In this document: positions 5,433-12,040 of the stretch, piece after piece | Position numbering within the stretch: position 1 is the first letter of the stretch | How the letters are laid out: each line of letters opens with the position of its first letter | Assembly (NCBI GenBank): GCA_900546675.1 | Contig: URDQ01000055.1 | Span: 1-14,000 of the forward strand | DNA length: 14,000 nt | From: an uncultured Porphyromonas sp. | GTDB lineage: Bacteria; Bacteroidota; Bacteroidia; Bacteroidales; Porphyromonadaceae | Reading direction: 5' to 3' | Position numbers and translations under genes: made by a program | The notes under the pieces: model-generated | The model's database searches: none | Told to the model about the DNA's origin: nothing | Seen by the model: the letters and a program-made list of their open reading frames with translations, nothing else

Positions 5433-7046
5433 ATGACACAGCACAACATTGATCTCTCCCAGTATGGCATCAAAGAGCCTGCTGAGATCATTTACAATCC
5501 CTCGTACGATCAACTCTACGAGGCTGAGCTACAACCAGATCTAACGGGCTATGACCGCGGACAACTCTCCGAGCTGGGTGCCGTCAACGTGATGACGGGC
5601 GTCTACACGGGTCGCTCGCCAAAGGACAAGTTCTTCGTCCTCGATGACACCACACGCGACACCATCTGGTGGACCACCCCCGAGTACCCCAACGACAACA
5701 AGCCCACCAGCCAGGAGACCTGGCAAGAGCTTAAGAAGATCGCCACCGAAGAGCTCTCGGGCAAGAAGCTCTACGTCGTCGACGCTTTCTGCGGTGCTAA
5801 CCCCGACACGCGCCTCAAGATCCGCTTTATTATGGAGGTAGCTTGGCAGGCTCACTTCGTCACCAATATGTTTATCCGCCCCACTAAGGAGGAGCTGGCA
5901 AACTTTGGCACGCCTGACTTTGTCGTGATGAACGCTTCGAAGGCTAAGGTGACCAACTACAAGGAGCTGGGGCTGAACTCAGAGACGGCTGTCGTCTTTA
6001 ACCTAACAGAGAAAGTGCAGCTCATCCTCAACACCTGGTACGGCGGTGAGATGAAGAAGGGTATGTTCTCCTATATGAACTACCTCAACCCGCTCCGTGG
6101 CATTGCCTCGATGCACTGCTCTGCTAATACGAATCAAGATGAGACGGAGACCGCTATCTTCTTCGGTCTCTCTGGCACGGGCAAGACGACCCTCAGCACC
6201 GACCCCAAGCGCAAACTGATCGGCGACGATGAGCATGGCTGGGATGACAACGGTATCTTCAACTACGAGGGCGGTTGCTACGCTAAGGTGATCAACCTGA
6301 GCAAGGAGTCTGAGCCTGACATCTACAACGCTATCCGTCGTGACGCTCTCCTAGAGAATGTCACCCTAGATGCCAATGGCAAGATAGACTTCTCCGACAA
6401 GTCTGTCACGGAGAATACACGTGTCTCCTACCCGATCTACCACATTGACAACATTGTCAAGCCGGTCTCTAAGGCGGGTCACGCCAACAAGGTGATCTTC
6501 CTCTCGGCAGATGCTTTCGGTGTCCTACCTCCTGTTTCGATCCTTGATCCCGAGCAGACGCAGTACTACTTCCTTTCCGGCTTTACGGCCAAGCTGGCTG
6601 GTACGGAGCGTGGCGTCACGGAGCCTACACCGACTTTCTCGGCATGCTTTGGTGCAGCCTTCCTCTCACTCCACCCGACCAAGTACGGTCAGGAGCTGGT
6701 CAAGCGTATGAAGGCTGTCGGTGCTAAGGCTTACCTAGTCAATACGGGCTGGAACGGCACGGGCAAGCGTATCTCGATCAAGGATACCCGTGGCATCATC
6801 GATGCGATCCTCGATGGCTCGATCGATAAGGCTCCGACGAAGACACTACCCCACTTCAACTTCGCCATCCCGACGGAGCTGCCAGGCGTAGACCCCGCTA
6901 TCCTCGATCCACGAGACACTTATGCCGATCCCGCTGAGTGGGAGACGAAGGCTCAGGATCTGTCTAAGCGCTTTGTCAAGAACTTCGAGAAGTTTGCCAC
7001 CAACGAGCACGGCAAGAAGCTCGTCGATGCAGGTCCTAAGCTCTAA
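5433..7046 (+). CDS. pckA: Phosphoenolpyruvate carboxykinase (ATP)
   Basis: Catalyses oxaloacetate + ATP to PEP + CO2 + ADP. In succinate-forming anaerobes it often runs in the carboxylating direction. The 537-residue length is normal for the ATP-dependent cytosolic family. Visible residues: Arg61 in TGRSPKDK (oxaloacetate binding), Tyr203 in NTWYGGEMKKG, Lys209 and His228 (SMHCS) as metal and substrate ligands, the kinase P-loop GLSGTGKTT (about 245-253) with Lys251, and the metal-binding IGDDEHGW (Asp266-Glu267). All key residues appear intact. The start MTQHNIDLSQYGI matches the usual N-terminus of the family and lies about 67 bp downstream of a predicted start of transcription. The gene is monocistronic, ending at a strong hairpin (7067-7115). 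Codon use resembles dnaK and pnt, so high expression is likely. Confidence 0.97.
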   Translation: MTQHNIDLSQYGIKEPAEIIYNPSYDQLYEAELQPDLTGYDRGQLSELGAVNVMTGVYTGRSPKDKFFVLDDTTRDTIWWTTPEYPNDNKPTSQETWQELKKIATEELSGKKLYVVDAFCGANPDTRLKIRFIMEVAWQAHFVTNMFIRPTKEELANFGTPDFVVMNASKAKVTNYKELGLNSETAVVFNLTEKVQLILNTWYGGEMKKGMFSYMNYLNPLRGIASMHCSANTNQDETETAIFFGLSGTGKTTLSTDPKRKLIGDDEHGWDDNGIFNYEGGCYAKVINLSKESEPDIYNAIRRDALLENVTLDANGKIDFSDKSVTENTRVSYPIYHIDNIVKPVSKAGHANKVIFLSADAFGVLPPVSILDPEQTQYYFLSGFTAKLAGTERGVTEPTPTFSACFGAAFLSLHPTKYGQELVKRMKAVGAKAYLVNTGWNGTGKRISIKDTRGIIDAILDGSIDKAPTKTLPHFNFAIPTELPGVDPAILDPRDTYADPAEWETKAQDLSKRFVKNFEKFATNEHGKKLVDAGPKL

Positions 7047-7066
7047 TTGAGCTGACTAATTAAGAG

Positions 7067-7115
7067 AAAGCAGAGGTCCCACTTATCCGTGAGTGAGGCC
7101 TCTGCTTTTGTTTTT
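7067..7115 (+). terminator. Rho-independent terminator of pckA
   Basis: AAAGCAGAGG (7067-7076) pairs perfectly with CCTCTGCTTT (7099-7108), followed by a T-rich run to 7115. It starts 20 bp after the pckA stop codon, and the T tract lies on the + strand. Confidence 0.85.
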
Positions 7116-7138
7116 CGTCATCGTACGGCATTTCGCTA

Positions 7139-7169
7139 TTGTGACTTTGGCGTTAAGTATGTATATTTG
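7139..7169 (+). promoter_or_regulatory. pnt operon promoter: TTG at -33 and TATATTTG at -7
   Basis: TTG at 7139-7141 and TATATTTG at 7162-7169 with a 20-base gap match the Bacteroidetes consensus. The predicted start of transcription is near 7176, about 80 nt upstream of the pntAA start codon. Confidence 0.65.
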
Positions 7170-7175
7170 CGAAAT

Positions 7176-7220
7176 GAATGGGTGCAGGTGTGGCATAGTT
7201 GCTTCGTATGCGCCCCATTC
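7176..7220 (+). other. 5'-terminal leader hairpin of the pnt message
   Basis: GAATGGG (7176-7182) pairs with CCCATTC (7214-7220), and an inner stem pairs GCATA (7193-7197) with TATGC (7207-7211). The outer stem begins right at the predicted first transcribed base, so the message would start with a stem-loop. Such structures can protect mRNA ends; a regulatory role is unproven. No known riboswitch was recognised. Confidence 0.4.
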
Positions 7221-7257
7221 TATACCTATGACTATTCATTCTCTATATAATTGAACT

Positions 7258-8424
7258 ATGATAATAGGCGTACCTAAAGAAATCATGCACGATGAGGCTC
7301 GTGTCGCAGCGAGTCCCGAGGCAGTGAAGCAGTATGTCGCTGATGGACACACTGTACTATTTGAGCGTGGAGCTGGCGAAGGCGCAGCATATCACGACGA
7401 GGACTATCAGGCAGCTGGCGCTGAGCTGATACAAGGACCTGAGGAGATCTACCGCCGTGCGGAGATCATCATCAAGGTCAAGGAGCCACTCTTTAACGAG
7501 CAGCTTGGCAAGCATGAGATCGACATGATGCACAAGGGGCAGTACCTGATCACCTTCATCCACCCAGCCTCTCCTGTGAACCATGATATGGTACGCAAGA
7601 TGGCTGCGCAGGGCGTCGTAGGTCTCACCCTAGACGGTGTACCTCGTATCTCTCGTGCGCAGAACCTCGATGCACTCACCTCTATGAGTACTTGCGCAGG
7701 CTACAAGGGTATCTTGATGGCTGCCAACGACCTCTCCTTCTTTATGCCACAGATGTTTACCGCTGTCGGCAAGATCGAGCCCGCCAAGGTACTCGTCATC
7801 GGTGTCGGTGTAGCTGGTCTACAGGCACTCGCCACGGCTCGTCGTCTAGGCTGTATCACCTACGCAGCTGATATACGTCCCGCAGCTTCTGAGCAGGCTA
7901 CCAGTCTAGGAGCTAAGCCTATCGACCTAGGCATCCCCGCTGACAAGGCTGTCGCTCCTGGTGGCTACGCACTACACCTGAGCCCCGAGCTACTAGAGCA
8001 TGAGCGTCAGGTGCTGGCTGAGCATGTCAAGGATATGGACGTCATCTTCTGTAGTGCCCTCGTACCAGGCAAGATCGCTCCCGTAGTCATCACCGAGGAG
8101 ATGGTCAAGTCTATGAAGCCCGGCTCTGTCATCGTTGATATCGCTATCGATCAGGGTGGTAACTGCGCTATCACGACTCCAGGCGAGCGTGACGTCAAGC
8201 ACCACGTGGTCATCGAGGGTATCAAGAATATCCCTGGTATGCTACCTCAGAGCGCTACCTGGATGTTCTCACAAAACATGTACAACCTCGTCAAGTACCT
8301 CGTCAAGGATGGCAAGATGCACCTCGACATGAGCGATCAGATCACCTCTTCTATCGTCGTCACGACAGAGGCTGGGGAGATCATCCACGAGGGTACTCTC
8401 GAGGCTATGGGACTCAAGAAGTAG
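7258..8424 (+). CDS. pntAA: NAD(P) transhydrogenase subunit alpha part 1 (domain I, NAD-binding)
   Basis: Domain I of the proton-translocating nicotinamide nucleotide transhydrogenase. It is a soluble peripheral subunit that binds NAD(H) and exchanges hydride with domain III. At 388 residues it is the separate domain I of three-subunit enzymes (as in Rhodospirillum rubrum and Thermus) rather than the longer fused PntA of E. coli. The start MIIGVPKE is canonical. The RQD loop characteristic of the family is intact (Arg130, Gln135, Asp138 in PRISRAQNLDAL). The Rossmann glycine motif is VIGVGVAGLQA (about 180-190), and Asp205 in AADIRP is at the NAD ribose position. Alanine dehydrogenase is related but lacks this RQD loop. 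Clustering with pntAB and pntB settles the identity. A 146-bp gap filled by a large hairpin and a heptamer tract separates it from pntAB. Confidence 0.95.
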   Translation: MIIGVPKEIMHDEARVAASPEAVKQYVADGHTVLFERGAGEGAAYHDEDYQAAGAELIQGPEEIYRRAEIIIKVKEPLFNEQLGKHEIDMMHKGQYLITFIHPASPVNHDMVRKMAAQGVVGLTLDGVPRISRAQNLDALTSMSTCAGYKGILMAANDLSFFMPQMFTAVGKIEPAKVLVIGVGVAGLQALATARRLGCITYAADIRPAASEQATSLGAKPIDLGIPADKAVAPGGYALHLSPELLEHERQVLAEHVKDMDVIFCSALVPGKIAPVVITEEMVKSMKPGSVIVDIAIDQGGNCAITTPGERDVKHHVVIEGIKNIPGMLPQSATWMFSQNMYNLVKYLVKDGKMHLDMSDQITSSIVVTTEAGEIIHEGTLEAMGLKK

Positions 8425-8458
8425 CCTAGATTACAGGAACTTGACTTCCCCCCTATCG

Positions 8459-8520
8459 TTAGAGGTTAGACGTCAGAGCATATGATTCTAATGGATCATA
8501 CTCTGACTTCTAACCTCTAA
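8459..8520. repeat. Large imperfect inverted repeat between pntAA and pntAB
   Basis: The left arm 8459-8486 (from TTAGAGGTTAGA to CATATGAT) pairs with the right arm 8495-8520 (from ATCATACTCTGA to CCTCTAA) around an 8-base loop: about 25 pairs, one mismatch and a two-base bulge. No T tract follows, so it is a poor terminator. It could be an inserted repeat, an RNA processing site or a stability element that sets different levels of PntAA and PntAB/PntB. Confidence 0.7.
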
Positions 8521-8565
8521 TTTCTAAAACTCTAACCTCTAATCTCTAATTTCTAACCTCTAATT
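8509..8565 (+). repeat. TCTAAYY heptamer tract directly before pntAB
   Basis: Eight 7-base units (TCTAACC, TCTAATT, TCTAAAA, one spare C, TCTAACC, TCTAATC, TCTAATT, TCTAACC, TCTAATT) run up to five bases before the pntAB ATG. This is the longest such tract in the window. Its first units form the outer part of the right arm of the preceding hairpin. Confidence 0.75.
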
Positions 8566-8570
8566 TCTCA

Positions 8571-8879
8571 ATGAACCCACTGATCCTCGTCGCCATCTTC
8601 CTTGTGGCGACCTTCGTCGGCTACAAGCTCATCAGCAATGTGCCTAGCTTGTTGCACACCCCCCTTATGTCGGGGATGAACGCCCTGAGTGGCGTCACCA
8701 TCACGGGAGCGCTCGCAGCTACTGCCACTGCTATCATAGCTCCAGACGGTAGTCTCTTCCAGCAAATATTTGGGGTTATAGCCGTCATCCTAGCCACCAT
8801 CAATGTCGTCGGGGGCTTTGGCGTGACCAACCGCATGCTCCGTATGTTTACCAAAAACAAGAAAGGAGGCAAGGCATGA
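8571..8879 (+). CDS. pntAB: NAD(P) transhydrogenase subunit alpha part 2 (membrane, PntAB)
   Basis: Small membrane subunit of 102 residues that supplies the first helices of domain II, the proton channel. Three hydrophobic spans are visible: about residues 2-20, 36-60 and 62-85. They include the conserved TPLMSGMNALSGV (31-43) and INVVGGFGVTNRML (77-90) stretches, which match the C-terminal membrane part of fused PntA proteins. It ends in a basic tail, NKKGGKA. The start codon follows a heptamer repeat and has no Shine-Dalgarno sequence. Its stop overlaps the pntB start by four bases (ATGA), so the two membrane subunits are translationally coupled. A fully classical AAAGGAGG at 8862-8869, within the end of this gene, serves pntB. 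Confidence 0.93.
   Translation: MNPLILVAIFLVATFVGYKLISNVPSLLHTPLMSGMNALSGVTITGALAATATAIIAPDGSLFQQIFGVIAVILATINVVGGFGVTNRMLRMFTKNKKGGKA
8862..8869 (+). promoter_or_regulatory. Strong Shine-Dalgarno sequence for pntB
   Basis: AAAGGAGG ends six bases before the pntB ATG at 8876. It stands out because most genes in this window, like Bacteroidetes genes in general, have no such site. It supports efficient start at 8876 despite the 4-bp overlap with pntAB. Confidence 0.6.
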
Positions 8880-11449
8880 ATACACTCATAGAGATCTCTA
8901 ATCCCGTCTACTACGTCATCTGTGCGGTCCTCAGCATCCTCGTGCTCGTAGGCATCGCTATGATGAGCAAAGTGAAAACCGCTGCTCGTGGCAACGCACT
9001 CAGTGCTACCGCTATGGGGCTAGGCGTCATCGTCACGCTACTCAAGCTACAGGTCGTCACCTTCCCCTGGCTCATCGGGGGCATCCTCATCGGTGGTATC
9101 ATCGGTACCCTACTCTACACACGAGTCAAGATGATCCAGATGCCACAGATGGTGGCTCTGCTCAATGGTATCGGCGGTGGTGCTTCGGCACTCGTCGGTG
9201 CTTTGACTCTCTTCCAGCTTCCTGTGAGCAACGTTTACTTCACGCTGGTCACCGCTTTCCTCGCTATCATCATCGGTATGCTCACCCTCGTCGGGAGTCT
9301 CGTGGCAGCGGGCAAGCTACACAGAGTACTGCCACAGAAGTCTGTCGTATGGCCTTTTCACAATGTAGCGACCTCACTCACGCTCATTGTCGCTGTCTTC
9401 TTCCTACTCATTGGCACGCTCAACTACCAGATGCCTAATGCCCTCATCTACGCTATGATCGGCACGATGCTCTTCAGCGCGCTCTTCGGGCTTTACTTCT
9501 CCATACGTGTGGGCGGTGCAGACATGCCGATCACCATCAGCTTGCTCAACTCTCTGAGCGGTGTGGCTGGTGCTATCGCTGGTATGGCCATTGGCGACAT
9601 CTTCCTCGTCGCTGTCGGTGGTGTCGTCGGTGCTTCGGGACTCCTTCTCACGCAGATTATGTGCCGTGCGATGAACCGCTCGCTAGTCAACATCCTCATC
9701 CCTCACGGCAAGGCAAAAGCTCCCGTCAAGGCAACGGCTTCCGCCAAGTCTGCCGCACCAGCCTCTAAAACTCCCGTAGCGCCTCAGCCCAAGCAGGAGA
9801 GCTCTCCTATCGATCAGGCTGTTGCGATGCTCCGTGGTGCTAAGCGTGTCATCATCGTACCAGGTTACGGTATGGCTCTTGCTCAAGCACAGCAGCAGGT
9901 CAAGCAGCTAGCCGACAAGCTCGCTCGAGGCGGTGCCGATGTCAAGTATGCGATCCACCCTGTGGCTGGTCGTATGCCAGGACACATGAACGTGCTTCTT
10001 GCTGAGGCGAATGTGGACTATGATAGTCTCTACGAGATGGAGGCGATCAACGATCAGTTTGCCAATACCGACGCAGTCATCGTCATCGGTGCTAACGACG
10101 TACTCAACCCCGCTGCTCGCAATGCCGAGGGGACGCCTATCTATGGTATGCCTGTCCTCAACGTAGATCAAGCCAAGCAGGTGATCATCTGTAACTTCGA
10201 TCTCAAGCCTGGTTACGCTGGTGTCGAGAACCCGCTCTACAGCCGTGGCGAGGGCGTCGCGCTCTGCCTAGGCGATGCTAAGGCAACGATTGATCAGATC
10301 CTCTCTGGGCTAGAGAGTTCAGCAGCGACTGCACAGCCCGCTAGTAGCAGTTCCGCCAGCGATCCTATCTCACAGGCAGCAGGGATGCTCCGTGGTGCTA
10401 AGCGTGTCATCATCGTGCCGGGATACGGTATGGCTCTAGCACAAGCGCAGCAGGAGGTCAAGCAGTTGGCCGATAAGCTCGCCAAGAGCGGTGCCGATGT
10501 TAAGTACGCCATCCACCCTGTCGCTGGTCGTATGCCAGGACATATGAACGTGCTTCTTGCTGAGGCTAATGTCGACTACGACAGTCTCTACGAGATGGAG
10601 GCGATCAACGATCAGTTTGCCAATACCGATGCGGTCATCGTCATCGGCGCTAACGACGTACTCAACCCCGCTGCACGCAATGCCGAGGGGACACCTATCT
10701 ATGGTATGCCAGTCCTCAACGTAGACCAAGCCAAGCAGGTGATCATCTGTAACTTCGATCTCAAGCCTGGCTACGCTGGTGTCGAGAACCCGCTCTACAG
10801 CCGTGGCGAGGGCGTAGCGCTCTGCCTAGGCGATGCCAAGAAGACGCTCTCCAACTTGATGGATCGTTTGGATCATGCGGAGAGTGCTCCCGCAGCTTCT
10901 GCGGCTTCGTCCACTTCTTCAGCTACCAGCAGCGCAACGCCACTCCTGTCCGCTACGGAGGTACTGCACAACGCTAAGAGCGTCATCATCGTGCCGGGCT
11001 ACGGTATGGCACTAGCGCAAGCGCAGCAAGAGGTCAAGCAACTAGCCGACAAGCTCGCTCGAGGCGGTGCTGATGTCAAGTACGCCATCCACCCTGTGGC
11101 TGGTCGTATGCCGGGACACATGAACGTACTTCTCGCCGAGGCTAATGTAGACTACGATAGTCTCTACGAGATGGAGGCGATCAACGATCAGTTTGCCAAC
11201 ACCGATGCAGTCATCGTCATCGGTGCTAACGACGTGCTCAACCCCGCTGCACGCAATGCCGAGGGGACGCCTATCTATGGTATGCCGGTCCTCAACGTAG
11301 ATCAAGCCAAGCAGGTGATCATCTGCAACTTCGATCTCAAACCCGGCTATGCTGGTGTCGAGAACCCGCTCTACAGCCGTGGCGAAGGCGTGACGCTCCT
11401 CATTGGCGATGCCAAGAAGACGCTCAGCGACCTGATCGACACGCTCTAG
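8876..11449 (+). CDS. pntB: NAD(P) transhydrogenase subunit beta with three tandem domain III copies
   Basis: Beta subunit of proton-translocating transhydrogenase: membrane domain II plus the soluble domain III that binds NADP(H) in known enzymes. Residues 1-277 form domain II with about nine hydrophobic spans; E. coli His91 aligns with Asn97 (VALLNGIGG). Then come three domain III copies, at about 312-480, 496-665 and 690-857, so the protein is 857 residues against roughly 460 for the family. Each copy has the GYGMA fingerprint, HPVAGRMPGHMNVLLAEA, VIGANDVLNPAA, GYAGVENPLY and GDAK. Residues 353-461, 539-647 and 731-839 are identical. The linkers (about 279-311, 480-498, 668-692) are rich in Ala, Ser, Pro, Thr or Lys and differ from one another. 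In each copy the KRS loop of E. coli (Lys424-Arg425-Ser426) reads NFD. The reading frame is intact throughout. Confidence 0.95.
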   Translation: MNTLIEISNPVYYVICAVLSILVLVGIAMMSKVKTAARGNALSATAMGLGVIVTLLKLQVVTFPWLIGGILIGGIIGTLLYTRVKMIQMPQMVALLNGIGGGASALVGALTLFQLPVSNVYFTLVTAFLAIIIGMLTLVGSLVAAGKLHRVLPQKSVVWPFHNVATSLTLIVAVFFLLIGTLNYQMPNALIYAMIGTMLFSALFGLYFSIRVGGADMPITISLLNSLSGVAGAIAGMAIGDIFLVAVGGVVGASGLLLTQIMCRAMNRSLVNILIPHGKAKAPVKATASAKSAAPASKTPVAPQPKQESSPIDQAVAMLRGAKRVIIVPGYGMALAQAQQQVKQLADKLARGGADVKYAIHPVAGRMPGHMNVLLAEANVDYDSLYEMEAINDQFANTDAVIVIGANDVLNPAARNAEGTPIYGMPVLNVDQAKQVIICNFDLKPGYAGVENPLYSRGEGVALCLGDAKATIDQILSGLESSAATAQPASSSSASDPISQAAGMLRGAKRVIIVPGYGMALAQAQQEVKQLADKLAKSGADVKYAIHPVAGRMPGHMNVLLAEANVDYDSLYEMEAINDQFANTDAVIVIGANDVLNPAARNAEGTPIYGMPVLNVDQAKQVIICNFDLKPGYAGVENPLYSRGEGVALCLGDAKKTLSNLMDRLDHAESAPAASAASSTSSATSSATPLLSATEVLHNAKSVIIVPGYGMALAQAQQEVKQLADKLARGGADVKYAIHPVAGRMPGHMNVLLAEANVDYDSLYEMEAINDQFANTDAVIVIGANDVLNPAARNAEGTPIYGMPVLNVDQAKQVIICNFDLKPGYAGVENPLYSRGEGVTLLIGDAKKTLSDLIDTL
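9932..10258 (+). repeat. Domain III copy 1, identical-protein core
   Basis: Encodes PntB residues 353-461. The protein is identical to copies 2 and 3 over 109 residues, while the DNA differs from them at scattered third codon positions. The wider homologous unit with copy 2 begins near 9826 (MLRGAKRVIIVPGYG). Copy 1 differs outside the core by Gln341 where the others have Glu. Confidence 0.9.
10490..10816 (+). repeat. Domain III copy 2, identical-protein core
   Basis: Encodes residues 539-647. Just before the core it has LAKSG where copies 1 and 3 have LARGG. After it, GDAKKTLSNLMDRL is closer to copy 3 than to copy 1. The repeat step from copy 1 is 186 codons. Confidence 0.9.
11066..11392 (+). 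repeat. Domain III copy 3, identical-protein core
   Basis: Encodes residues 731-839. The domain entry (TEVLHNAKSVII) and exit (TLLIGDAKKTLSDLIDTL) differ most from the other copies. It forms the true C-terminus. The repeat step from copy 2 is 192 codons. Confidence 0.9.
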
Positions 11450-11497
11450 TTGAGACTGTTGCAAAGGTCAATAGACTCTAGTTAGCAACCATACAGC

Positions 11498-11522
11498 GGC
11501 AAAGGCTCTCAGCCTTTCGCCA
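11498..11522 (+). terminator. First hairpin downstream of pntB
   Basis: AAAGGCT (11501-11507) and AGCCTTT (11511-11517) pair around a CTC loop, extended by GGC/GCC with a mismatch. No T run follows. It probably acts as a 3' stem ahead of the stronger terminator at 11533. Confidence 0.4.
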
Positions 11523-11532
11523 GTAATACAAG

Positions 11533-11573
11533 AAGAGACTGCCGCTCCTAGGAGTAGCAGTCTCTTGTTTTAA
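11533..11573 (+). terminator. Rho-independent terminator of the pnt operon
   Basis: AAGAGACTGC (11533-11542) pairs perfectly with GCAGTCTCTT (11557-11566), followed by GTTTTAA on the + strand. The loop itself contains CTCCTAGGAG, a palindrome. It separates the + strand pnt genes from the convergent ABC operon. Confidence 0.8.
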
Positions 11574-11631
11574 CTAACGCTGTTTTTGAAAAAGTGGATA
11601 TTGTCTGATTAGTAGAGAGGCGGGTAGCGCG

Positions 11632-12027
11632 CTAAGCATCAGGGTCTCCCTGCTGCTTGACCCAGTCGGCGTGCCGTCTGACCACCTCTAGGATGTCCAT
11701 GTTAAGCACCTTGAGCTGAGCAAAGAGCTCGGGGAGCTCCTCCTCGGTTAGCACGCGATAAGCCTCATCACGTAGGAGCATCTCGGCCGTTTCGGAGACA
11801 TAGAGACCGAGTCCTTTCTTCGGATAGATGAGTCCCTCGTTTTGCAGGTTCTCATAAGCTCTAAAGATCGTATTGGCATTGGTCTCCAGCTCGGCAGCTA
11901 GCTGGCGCACGCTCGGGATCTGCGTCCCCGCGGGGTACTCGCCCGAGAGGATCTTCTCCTTGATGCGCTGCTCTATCTGAGCGTAGATGACTACTTGCGG
12001 ATTAAAACGTGGTGTGATCATGATCAT
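11632..12027 (-). CDS. GntR-family regulator, YtrA subfamily
   Basis: DNA-binding repressor of 131 residues. The N-terminal winged helix-turn-helix (about residues 8-80) carries IYAQIEQRIKEKILSGEYPAGTQ, then IPSVRQLAAELETNANTIFRAYENLQNEGLI and a GLGLYV wing, all typical of GntR. There is only a short helical C-terminal part of about 50 residues in place of an effector-binding domain, which defines the YtrA group. Such regulators usually control the ABC transporter genes next to them. Here it is the last gene of the ATPase-permease-regulator operon, 13 bp after the permease stop. MIMITP could start at 12027 or two codons later. The inducer is unknown; in related systems it is often cell-envelope stress or antibiotics, but that is analogy only. 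Confidence 0.88.
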   Translation of the reverse strand: MIMITPRFNPQVVIYAQIEQRIKEKILSGEYPAGTQIPSVRQLAAELETNANTIFRAYENLQNEGLIYPKKGLGLYVSETAEMLLRDEAYRVLTEEELPELFAQLKVLNMDILEVVRRHADWVKQQGDPDA

Positions 12028-12040
12028 TAGGTTAGAAGGG

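Noticed and set aside
7258..8424. Alanine dehydrogenase
   Set aside because: The N-terminus is similar, but the RQD loop of transhydrogenase domain I is present and the gene is followed by pntAB and pntB.
9809..11449. The triple domain III as an assembly or sequencing artefact
   Set aside because: The copies differ at many silent positions and have distinct linkers, which a duplicated read or misassembly would not create. Long-read confirmation would still be useful.
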